NCBI GenBank assembly: GCA_002270565.1
Contig: NQMI01000001.1
Location: 834,239 to 898,238 of the forward strand
Direction: 5' to 3'
Length of the DNA: 64,000 nt
Origin: Stenocarpella maydis
Taxonomy: Eukaryota; Ascomycota; Sordariomycetes; Diaporthales; Diaporthaceae
The notes beneath the pieces are model-generated. The model was given only the letters and a program-made list of their open reading frames with translations, was not told the DNA's origin and did no database searches. Each line of letters starts with the position of its first letter. The stretch's first letter is position 1. Below, piece after piece: positions 46,701 through 57,188 of this stretch. Both the position numbers and the translations under genes were made by a program.

Positions 46701-49700
46701 CGTTTTCCAGCAGTTGGGCTTGCGCTGGCGGGGTGGCGCCAGTCTTCGAAAAGACTAAGACTCGTCCTCGGGGTTGTAATTGACGTGCCCAAGATGACAC
46801 AGTTGACTCCAAAGATTGGCTATCGTCGGATGGCCCAGTGAGCACCAAGTCAAATTTGGCCTTCCCGATGTCGTCTTGACTCTCGTGGAGTGTCTCATGG
46901 AGTTGGTAGTGGACTTCAGCAAGAACTGAACCGGCCTGAATAGTCCCGCGCCACAGGTCCAGAACCTCCTCTGTGACGCCAATCACGGTGAGCTTGGACG
47001 CTCCTCTGTACTCACTCTCTCCAGAGATGAAAGGCTCAAGCTGGGCGGAAATACTGGGATCCACTCTATCGCCGTCGACGAGAATACTCAGCTCGGGGGT
47101 TTTGTGCGACTCAATGTCTAACCAATCGAGCAGCCCTGACACGGATTTGAGACGGCTCGGTGAAGAAGCGCATACCGAACTTGCGCCGAGGAAGCTCTCT
47201 GGGTCCAACTTCCACTTCAGCACGGTACATCTCTTTTCCACGCCTCCTAGGTCGGTGCTCGGGCCTCGTGAACTCGAAACAGCACCGGTCACTTGTCTCA
47301 TGTGGAGGCCATCGACAATGATCTTGGGGTGCTCCCACGATTCATCAGAGACCACAAGGTCTGCACTGAGCTGACCGTTCTTGTTTTGCTTGCGACGGTA
47401 AGAGTAACCAGAGAAAATGGCGCCCGCCCCTTGCGGCAAATCGTTGGCAATAAACATCCGCTCCAAGCGGTAAGGTACTGCAGCCTCTTTCCAAGATCCC
47501 CCGTCTGAGACGGCGACCACCATAAGATGGAATATTGCGTCCAGCGTGGCAGGGTGGATGATGTGTGGAAATTCAAACTCTGATGGCATGACGCTCTTGG
47601 TGTCCGGGATTTTCTATCCTCAGTTAATATCTTTTTCAATGCCGCTCAGCCAAGACATGTGTGCTGGGGCTGGCCACTTACCACTATTCCATAGCAACCT
47701 GTCCCGTCGTCCGTGGCAGCAAGTGCGGTCACATTCTGGAACATGTCTCCATATTCCATACCAATATCATGTAGGTCCTTATATAGCTTCTCGACTTCGA
47801 TATCTCGGCTGGGGAGACTCCTCAGCTTCTCATACTCCTCTTTGTGTTGCGCCCAGCCTTGCGGGCCAAGCTCATCTGGCGTATGGTCATATTGAATGAC
47901 AAAGTTGCCAAAGCAATGTTTAATCCAACTAGAACTTCCTGTGTTGGAGAATACTGCGAAGCTATGAAGCGATGCGTCCTGCTCGTCGGGTAGCCGGATG
48001 CTAAGCCGCGTCTCGACGGCCCCTTCTCCCGGTATGACCAAGCCCCGGTCGAAGTGGACATCACGGAACTCGATGCCGCGGAAATGCACGCCCTTCTCGG
48101 CTAGCTGTTGCGCAGCCTCAAGGACCATGATCAGCATTCCAGCTCCTGGGTATAGAGTTGTGCCAGTTATAGCGTGGTCCTCGATCCAAGGATTCTCGCT
48201 GATCCGCAGGTAGTTCTTCCATTGCGGCTCGAATTGGTTCTGGTCTTCGACAGGAACACCGAGCAGGTCCGTCCGAGGCTGAATCTTGAGCCTCTCGGAT
48301 CTCGTGCCGCTGGTTTCATGCCAGTACTGCTTGTCATGGTTCCACTGATAAGGAGGCAGGTCACTGAGCACCTGTGGCTTGGCTTTGGTCTCGTCCTCGC
48401 GGTTCACCCGGCTTAGATGTACAGACTCCCCCAGTGCCCAGAATGTGGCCGCCGCTTTGAGTGCCGTGGAGATAGCGTCTTCTTTCCGTACCAAGACGGA
48501 AAGATAGGGGATCTCGGTGGACAATTTCTTATCAATACCCTCCATAATTTGAACGACAGGCGCCTTCAAAGCTGAATGTGGTCCAACTTCGACAACCGAG
48601 TTCCACTTGTAAGGCACCCGACGGGAGTTCCGCCGGTTTGGAGAGTACGTAAGGAGGTTCTGCATTGCGCCGGAGAACAGAACTGGCTGGCACATGTTCC
48701 GAATCCAGTAAGATGTGTTGACCTCGCTGTGGTCTACAAGGTCACCCGTGACCGACGAGAACATGAGGACCTCCGTGTTTCGCGGCTGCGAGAACCCAGA
48801 TCCGTCCATGGCCGCGAGGCAGTCCTCAGCGACATCTCTCATGTGCGGGGAGTGGTAGGCGGTAGACACGCGGAGTTTCCTTGCGAACTTTTGCTCGCTG
48901 GAGATCCGCTCCTCCAACAGCGACACGGCGTCTGCATCGCCGGAAATGGTGACACTCTTGGGGCTGTTGATGCAGGCCGCGACGGCGATGCTGTCTTTGG
49001 GCAGGGCTTCCAGGAACTGGCTCGCTTCGTCCGCCGATATGCCGGCAGCGAGCATAGCACCGCGGCGAGGGCCTTTGGCGACGCGGAGTGAGTAGATTCC
49101 GCGGTAGTAGGCTACCTTGATGGCATCCTGGTGTGTAATGATGCCAGCGGCAAAGGCAGCAGCTAAATTTCACTGTGTCAGAATAATTACACAAAGGGTT
49201 TTGTAAATGAGACTTGATCATACCAATCTCTCCGCTAGAGTGTCCAATCACGGCTCTGGGCGATATCGACCAGTCCTTTAGCAAGTCGACTATAGCCACT
49301 TGGACCGCGGTACAGATCGGCTGGCTGTATTCGGGAGAGTCGATACTGCTGCCGTGGGTCCTCTGGATCTCTGTGAGGAGGTCGAAGCTGCATCCCAATG
49401 AAGATAAACATGCGGAGCTTCTGGCAATACTGTCTGAGAACACGGGGTAGGAGAGCAGTTCCCTTCCCATTCCCGCCCACTGAGCACCCTGGCCCGTGAA
49501 GACAAAGGCAATGCCGTTCAGCTTGCTGGGGCGGCGAAAGGAAGGCACAGACTTTGAGAGCTGTGGCGAAAGGTCCTCTAGTGAATCTGCAACGACAAAA
49601 GACCTGTAGTCAAACAGGGATCGTCTGGCTGCGAGAGTGTATGCGATGCTGTCCAGATAAGCCGGCTTTATCTTCTTCCCCTTTGCCTTCTCTGTGAAGT

Positions 49701-51774
49701 GGCTTTGTAGCGACTTTGCTATCCGCTGTATTCCAGGTTGGTCACGTGAACTGAACACAAACACTTTCTTCGTCTTCTCCGCACCAGAGACGAGGCAGCT
49801 GTCGACCTCTTCAGGTCGCACAGTGGGCTCCGTTCGGTCTTCAAGGGACTGCTCCGATGCGGGTATATCGGTATTGTGAACACCAGCGATGGAGCGATCC
49901 TTCAGATAATGGTACGCATCCTCCAATATGACGTGTGCGTTCGCCCCGCCAAACCCAAAGCTGTTGACACTCGCACGCCGGGGCCCCTCGCCCGGCCACG
50001 GTATGCTGCCGGGAGGGAGAGCAAGATTCCAGTCTTGAAACTTCAATTCCGGATTGACAGTCTCAACACCCACTGTGGGAAGTATTGTGCCTCTCTCTAA
50101 AGAGGCTACGGCTCGCAGGACTCCTGCGAGCCCTGCACAACCTTCCGTATGACCCACTGCTGGCTTGATGCTGCCAACATAAATTGGGTCCTCCGGAGTG
50201 GCAGAGGCTCCAAAGGTAGCCGCTATGGCCGAAAGCTCGATTGGGTCCTGGTCGCTATGTCAGTGATGCTCAGACTAAAGCCGACGAGAGTGAAATCGCA
50301 ACTTACTCCCACTGGCGTGCCGGTACCGTGCATCTCAACATAGCGCGTGTCTTTGAGCGGTAATCCAGCTCTCTTGTACGCCACCCTAATCAGCTCTGCT
50401 TGTGCCTCTGAGCTGGGCATAGTAACGCTGGGTGTTTTGCCGTCGGTGTTGACGGCCGAGCCACGGATAACCGCGCGGATGACATCGCCGTCCCGGACTG
50501 CGTCAGACAGCCGCTTGACCACGACTGCACCGATACCCTCGCCTCGACCATAGCCGTTCGCACGTGAGTCGAAACTGTGAGACATACCATCCGGACTGAG
50601 CATGTGCATAGCTGTCAGCTGAGACATGGCGTTCGGGTAAAGTATGAGATTCACGCCTGCTACTAGGGCCTGTAGTTTGATAGCAGATGTCAGTCTTCCA
50701 AGTACCCAGCAAAAATCTGTGGAATACAAGGCTAGTATGCTCTCACCGAATCGGTCTCTCCCAATAGCAATGACTGGCACGCCAGATGGAGCGCGTACAG
50801 GCTGGATGAGCAGGCTGTGTCGATGGTCAGACTTGGCCCGCGGAGGTCAAAGAACCACGATACACGGTTTGCGGTCATAGCCTCGCTCACACCGGCGGCC
50901 GTGTTGTAAGCGAGGTCGTAGATATCGTGCGTGGACATGTCCTCGTAATCACTTGTCATGCATCCGACATAAACGCCGGTCCTTGAACCGGCAATTCTGC
51001 TCAAGGGCATCCCGCCTGTTCAGGTCAGCAAATTCCTCCTTACTTGGTGAAATAAATTTGGTTATTCGGCAAAATTCAGCACTGGCTGTTTGAAACCTCG
51101 ACATTAAAAGAAACAACGACAGCGCCTCCTTCACGGGATAAATCGCAACATTGGAACACGAAAAAGTCAAATCGTTGAAGAAATTCCAATACATCCGGTC
51201 TCCAAAAAGCTGTGTCCCAGAAAGACGACTGGGGCATTAAGCAAAAGGCATAATAATAGCTGACACAAAAACAAACACGTGCAGCAAGTGTAGGTATGAG
51301 ACGAAGGGATCGGTTAATACTCATGAACTTGTACGTAGTGTAACAGTTGCCTACCGTTTTCGAAAGCTTCGTATGCCACTTCTAAGAGGAGTCTTTTTGC
51401 GGGATCCATACCCGCCGCCTCTTTTGTGGTAACAGAAAAGAACGGCGCATCAAAAGAAGCAACGTCTTCCTCAAGAAAGAAACCAGATTTGGATGTGATC
51501 TAAGTATTGCAATGAGTATTGGGATTTGGAATTTGTGGTGTTGAGACTGGCAAAAACTCACTGCGCCTTTTCGATCTGGGTCAGGGTGATACCAGGCATC
51601 TGCATTCCATCTTCGAGATGGGACTGGGCCGTGTCCAGTCCTGGAACTATTCATCATGTCCCATAATTTCTGGAGAGAGGTAGCCTCTCCGGGGAGGCGA
51701 CAGGCTGCCCCCACAATGACAATAGGATCATCTACCACATTCTGAGGGCAGCCTTCAGCGATATTCTCACCCAT
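43781..51774 (-). CDS. Highly reducing polyketide synthase, KS-AT-DH-(MT)-(ER)-KR-ACP
   Basis: Eight exons: 51562-51774, 51355-51499, 50747-51015, 50307-50669, 49224-50247, 47682-49162, 44728-47613 and 43781-44635, giving 2,411 residues. KS has DTACSSS (Cys about 188), MHGTGT and [10 protein letters not shown] has GQGAQW and GHSSGE. DH has [10 protein letters not shown] and [12 protein letters not shown] has AGGLGSLG and an SS...QANYAAAN pair. The ACP has [10 protein letters not shown]. Between DH and KR, the MT-like part has no SAM-binding glycine motif. The ER-like part has [15 protein letters not shown] where active ERs have a Gly-rich NADPH loop. Hence ketoreduction and dehydration should work but enoyl reduction and C-methylation probably not, predicting a polyene or enoyl chain. 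No release domain is present; the FSH1-like hydrolase next door could serve. The intron at 51016-51354 is unusually long. Confidence 0.94.
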
Positions 51775-52605
51775 AGCGAAGGAAGAGAACCTTGAAGGTC
51801 CCCAAATAAGGTCTGATTTCGATGAACAGGCTGAAATGCTCCCAAACAGAAAGCAAGGAGTACTACTTAGTTCCAGGCTCGAGGAGAATTTCAATTTACG
51901 TGCGGGCGAGAACTGCACGCAAAGTTAAACAACTGTAGAGACTTGATTCACATCTTTACTTTGAGTTAACGCTGACTCTACTTTACTATCCGTCCTGACT
52001 TTGACTTTGTATGCCTGATTAGGATTAAACATGCAGGCAACACTAAGATACAGTCTGCGGATACTATGGCCGAAAAGATCTTGGCAAGGCTATCGGAAAC
52101 AGCCTTGAAGCAGACCGGTCCGTTCCCTTTGCACAAGGCCTCGACCATAATGTGGCTTACTCGTGCAGGTTACATCGGATCTTTCCATATTGGGACTTTC
52201 CATTCTCGTTCAAACCTGCCAACTACAGTTAGCACGGAGTACGCGTCGGCAAGGCGCAGCTCGTCGACAGGATCCGGCCTTGAGCGGCTACTTTGGTGTA
52301 TTGTACTGATGAGGCACGCTGGGTCTTTGGCGCCGGTAGCCCCATCCTCCCGAATCCGGGCAGGAGAGTAAGCCTGCTATTATTTTCGGATTTTTTTTAT
52401 GCCGTTGGAAAATTCGTGGAACTTTTCTTTTGACTTTTTCCCGACCCTCTTGTGAGTTTGTTGGCATTGGCAACTTTGTGGAGAACTGGCATCGTGTCTT
52501 GGTCTCTCGTGCCTTTCGCTTCGTGACACAAATCCACCTGGGCATTTATTGGCGATCGCCTATCATTAACTTATTTGGAAATCAATACTACATCTCCCAG
52601 CGAGA
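51775..52605. promoter_or_regulatory. Divergent promoter region of HR-PKS and FSH1-like hydrolase
   Basis: An 831-bp gap between divergent starts. No ORF is supported. Joint control of the PKS and its putative release enzyme is inferred from the layout. Confidence 0.4.
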
Positions 52606-53554
52606 ATGAATATCTTAGCCTTGCACGGAGTCGGCTCATCTGCCGCAATGCTCAAGGAGCAGCTGGCCGCGCTGGCTGCAGAGTTAGGGCCGCATTACCA
52701 CTTCACCTTCTTCGAGGGACAGGTGCCAGTTGAGAGGGGCCCAGGTACTACCTCCACCCACGGACAGCGGGTGTTATGCCAATGGTCTAATCATCATTTT
52801 CTTTCTAGGCATGCCAGTTTGGTCTCCTGGTCCGTTCTATTCATACGTCACAGGGTACGCTCCCGATGAGGTTTCCAACGCCCTTGATGACCTCGACCAC
52901 TTCATTGAGCAAAACGGTCCATTTGATGGTGTCTTGGGCTTCAGCCAAGGCGCCTCAATCGCCGCTACGTACATACTAGACTGCCAACTCAGAAGGCCTG
53001 AAGAACAAGCCCCTTTCAAGTTTGCCGTTCTCTTTTCATCCGTCGGAGCGTGTTCCCCTGATAAGAGCTGCAATGAGGAGATTGTCTACAGCTTCTTCTC
53101 TAATACGGATCCTCAGTTCAGGAAAGACTTTCCCCAGTGTGACTTCAAAGCACTCGACCCCTCGGAAAGGACGTTTGCCGAGTACCTAGCCATGTGTCAT
53201 ATCGCGATCAAGACGATCGGGATCAAGCGACCGGCTATCACGCTCGAGTTCTTTGAAGACAACGATCCGGATTCAGTCCCCCGGCTGCTACATCCAGCGC
53301 TGATCAAGGACCGCATCAACATTCCCACGGTGCATGTGACCGGCAAAAAAGATTTGGAGTCCATGGTCAAGCAGTCCCTTGTCGTACAGGGTCTGTGTGA
53401 TGAAACTGTCGCGCGATCACACAGACACACGGGTGGGCACGCTTTTCCCTCAAAAAGTTCTGAGGTGAAAGCTGTTGCGTCGTCTATAGAATGGGCTGCA
53501 GAAAAGGGGAATCATATGAGCGCTGTTAATGAGGCGGGGCGGTTGATGTTGTGA
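52606..53554 (+). CDS. FSH1/LovG-like serine hydrolase, putative HR-PKS release enzyme
   Basis: Two exons, 52606-52744 and 52809-53554, give 294 residues. The start (MNILALHGVGSSAAML) is the canonical N-terminal strand and oxyanion region of the FSH1 serine-hydrolase family. The nucleophile is in GVLGFSQGAS, the central Asp region near TGKKDLESM, and the His in GGHAFPS. Members such as LovG free polyketides from HR-PKS carriers. This gene is divergent from an HR-PKS that has no release domain, which supports the same role here (family knowledge plus context). Cytosolic, no signal peptide. Confidence 0.87.
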
Positions 53555-54089
53555 GATTCAATGCGGACGATGGAGAACCCGTTCGTTGTTTCATATTCTT
53601 GAAGTAGGTGGTTTCAGGGGATTAGAGGCTGTCCCTGGCAGAACTGGAACGAGTAGCAACAGCAGAGTGATTTGCGGTGGGATATCCGCATATTCAAGAC
53701 TTGCTCGTTGCTAAACGGATTGTCCGAGTTATTGTCATCGTCCTTCTTTTATCTTTCGGGTTTGATGGGAGCCACTTGGCTGTTTGCTTTTCTTTTCCCT
53801 ACTTCTTTTGTGTGTTAAACTTAGTGTAGACTGAACTACTCTGTACTGATGTGCCTGGCGCACATGTGCACTGAATACGTCAGATACCCATGGAATCGGC
53901 ATTAGACTCTTGACATCAAATTGATCTGATCTTGGAGGACATCAAATAGTTTGAATTTCTTGCTAGCTCATGAACCTGTATGCATTTCTCGGAGACACCT
54001 AGTATATTGGTCATATTGTTAAGCTGTTCCTGCCCTTGAGCGCTGAAGTGGCCCCCTCAGTGACCAAACCCTAGCCCAAGGACACGAAA
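53555..54089. other. Intergenic between convergent genes
   Basis: 3' regions of the FSH1-like and membrane-protein genes. Nothing else was recognised. Confidence 0.6.
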
Positions 54090-55495
54090 TTAAATCAACG
54101 ACAGAGAAAATACCGCGCCAGGCGAGGCGACTATAGCCAGACCACTCAATGCAGACAATCGTTGCACGATTGTCAATGAAGCAAATCTGCGACACCACGT
54201 TGAGACCCATCCAGTTTCTTGATCTTCCTTCTGAGACCTCCTTCTCCTCAAGCCAAGTATTGCCGCAGAAAATGGCACGAGCGCTGCAATGATTACAATC
54301 AAATCGTTCTGGAGGAAAACATGACATCCTCTTTGCAGCACACTGCCCGGGCTACCAAGGGACGTCTCGGCCAATTCCGCCCAAGGGGAGAAGACGGTTG
54401 CAAGAGATGCGCTTGACGAAAGAATCGCCGTAGCAATAGCGTATAAGTGCCCGGTGGCGGAACCTGCTGCCGCGATGTAGAGAGAGATTCGGGTCAGCGT
54501 GTCAGGGCGGCCAGGCAGGAGTGAACTGCCCTTCCAGTCACGGAGCCTCCGAAGTGCCGCTGCGACCAATGGTTGACAAGCTGCCAGAATCATCGGCGAT
54601 GCGCGGTAGCTTGCTATCAGCAGCTGTCTTGTCTTGCTGGAGCAGCTGAAGAAAGCTGGATACAGTAGCCACAGCGGAGTGATGGCGAAAATAATGCTCG
54701 TATACACCAGTGCCTCTGCGTCGATAGGGTCGTGTACAAGTCCTGAAACGCTTTGTCGAACGTGAAAAGATCGATAAAGTTGTGCTAGGCAGTAGAGCGG
54801 ATAGACAAATGCAGCGCCGTAACTCTGGTTGAATATGCCCCAGGCGGCGTGCTCTCTGCGGAGGAACGGTCAGAATTTATGCACAGAACTAATATTTGTC
54901 GCACGAGTCCCCGATAAAGGGCGAGAGAAACTTACAGGAGCGACCACCAGGGGAGACGGCCTCCTTCAGCGCCGTTCACGAGCATTGTGAATGCGCTGGA
55001 CTGCATTGTAGTGAAGAGGCTCACAAGCAGCGCCCGGTGCACAGGCTGACGTGCGTACATGAGAGAATCGTAGAAAATGACAGGTGGGAGTACCCATTTG
55101 TCAATCAAAGAGGCTCCTGTCATGTTCTTGCTCAGGAAATCCCCACTGGGAAGGAGCCCGGTGGATTTGATTGTCCCTATCGCTTGGGCTGCTCCATTGC
55201 GCATCATAGAACCCCAAAGAGAGTCGAACCCGCAAGCTGAGAGCCCGAGGAAGTATGTGTTGAGAACTCCAATCATGACTGGAAAGAGAATCTGCTCGCT
55301 GTAGTTAGTTTGTGGGAGGAAGTCAAGGTGACATATGCAGTGCGAGTTGTCTATGCTTATATAGACAGCCAATGAGTGGGCGATTTCTCCAATGCCGATC
55401 AGCAGAGCAAGTTGTCCATGAAAGGGGATTTGGACGCAATATTTATATTGCCCGTCCTGATCTGGTCCGGGTCCGTAACCATAGACATGAGCCAC
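54090..55495 (-). CDS. Polytopic membrane protein of unknown function
   Basis: At least two exons, about 54936-55495 and 54090-54855 (intron 54856-54935), give about 441 residues from the ATG at 55495. The 5' end is uncertain: a frame starting at 55590 (MSLFSRDIGTLVEHFDVEF) may be a first exon joined by a short intron. Many hydrophobic segments are visible, for example ILFPVMIGVLNTYFLGL, YTSIIFAITPLWLLYPAFF, LTRISLYIAAAGSATGHLY and VIIAALVPFSAAILGL, so roughly 8 or more membrane spans. No UbiA aspartate-rich motif and no transporter signature is seen. Large integral membrane proteins of unassigned or terpene-cyclase function occur in fungal prenylated-metabolite clusters; similar use here is speculation. 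It is close to cytochrome b5 and on the same strand. Confidence 0.6.
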
Positions 55496-55695
55496 CTATT
55501 TGCAGATGCACACCGAAATGCCTCAATTTCTACAAATTCAACATCGAAGTGCTCCACGAGTGTGCCGATATCACGGGAGAATAAACTCATTTTATGCACA
55601 AGAATGCGATCTATGAGGGCTTTTATCTGCATTTTCCAGGGGTCTGCAAAGCCTAAGGACTAGCTAGACACGGTATCTGCCCTAATCGACCACGG

Positions 55696-56438
55696 TTAAG
55701 GAAGTGGGTGTGAATAATACGGCGGATACTCGAATACACCTTTTCCGCGACTGAAAACAGCCTTCCTAGCGGACTGAAATACTACGAACAGAGCAATCGC
55801 GGTTGCCAACAGCGCGGTAGCAACCCCTGCCCAGAAGCCACGCAATTTCTCCAGAGAAGCGTGATGTGTGATGAAATCATCGACACTTAGAGACGCGCCC
55901 CGTCCCGCACTCAACAAGACAATACCGGGCACCAATACCGCAACAGCCGCGAGTCTCCAGCCCGTTCGCTTTGCGGGGCTGGAATCTTTTGATCGGCTGT
56001 TCGCCTGTTTCACTCCACTGTTCACACGTGCTCTATCTCGAGTCTGTTGAAACGCGAGCCTAGTCAGAATCACTGGGAGAACAAAACCCTTCAAAGGGGC
56101 TCCAGAGCAGAGCTCACCTTGACCCCGCCTGTTAAAGTTCCCACAAGGAGACCCTCCATAGTCCGTAAGGCGTCATCAGAATGATCCGAATACTCGAAGT
56201 CTTCCGTAGCATCCGATCCAACCACTTCCATCAAAACATTCCTCCCACCGGGGTGGTTGTCAAAATAATTTGTAACATTGTAGACTGAGTTTGACACCGT
56301 TAGGAATAATCCATATCTGCGAGGACTCAGAGGTCTACCTTTGCCACGGACTATGATCCACGCATCTTCTGGCTTGTTGTGTTGGGCGACGTGTTCGAGA
56401 TCGAAGACGTTACCCGTCAAGCCCTCTGCTGCTGCCAT
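55696..56438 (-). CDS. Membrane-anchored cytochrome b5
   Basis: Two exons, 56118-56438 and 55696-56043, give 222 residues. The N-terminal cytochrome b5 domain (residues about 10-100) has both heme ligands: the HPGG loop (YFDNHPGGRNVLMEVVG) and the second His in YSDHSDDAL. After a basic linker, two hydrophobic segments follow (RLAAVAVLVPGIVLLSAG and FWAGVATALLATAIALFVVF), anchoring it in the ER. It would pass the second electron to P450s or membrane desaturase/hydroxylase-type enzymes. A dedicated copy in the cluster, 750 bp from a divergently transcribed P450 gene, suggests it supports that enzyme. Confidence 0.85.
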
Positions 56439-57188
56439 TCTAACGGACTAATAGTAGCGGCACCTGAGTCATAGTGTGTTTAGTTGCTGTTTCAGGCTAT
56501 AGACTGTTTATCTAATGATAACTCACGTATCTTCGAAGGCATTTTCGGATGTTTCCTAATATGGTGTTAAATGGTCTCATCCCTGCATATAAGGCGTAAT
56601 GCTCGCTAAAGCTCGTTTGGTTTCTTCCGAGAACCTCCCTGGTCCGCCTTGCATTAGTCTTATCTCCCATTACTGACACATGTAACAAAATCTTAATGCA
56701 GTCATGGCAGGAAATTTACCGAGTGACTTGTTGGACGTAGAGGTGGCCGACAGGTTTCTAGGGCTTATATCAAAATCATCTCTCCGAGCCCCCACATCAA
56801 CATCCTGGTTAGCTAGATCTCTGGAGCCACGCAATCGTCACTTGATCCACATTGGGTACTTCAAAATTACCACATTGAACTCTATTTCCCAAACTGGGAG
56901 TTCAAACTTGATGGGCTTGACTAGGTTATTACTCAGCCGCAGCCTGCGACCGCTCGCGAACCCTTCGTCTTGTTGTAGGCTGACGGGGACTTCGGTAGAT
57001 TTCATTCATATGGTCCATCTGATATGATGGAACTAACATCCCACTATGGCTATCCCGGACGCTGAACGAGAAATTAGATCAAACTATTCTGATACCTAAG
57101 TTGTGGGATTAATGAGAAGTGGAAGAAACTGGCATGAGCGCGGCTCTCTAAGGCTTCACTTATACATTAAGACAGAGCCCTGCACACA
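56439..57188. other. Intergenic between divergent cytochrome b5 and P450 genes
   Basis: Promoter region of both genes. A 107-codon plus-strand ORF at 56704-57027 is present but shows no recognisable domain and no splice context; I do not call it. Confidence 0.5.

Noticed and set aside
55240..55360. Extra intron in the membrane-protein gene ending at a CTAAC...TACAG signal
   Set aside because: The branch and acceptor look good, but no standard donor in the right phase was found and the frame is open without it; left unspliced in the model.
56704..57027. 107-codon ORF between cytochrome b5 and P450 2
   Set aside because: No recognisable motif, no splice support, and it lies in the divergent promoter interval.
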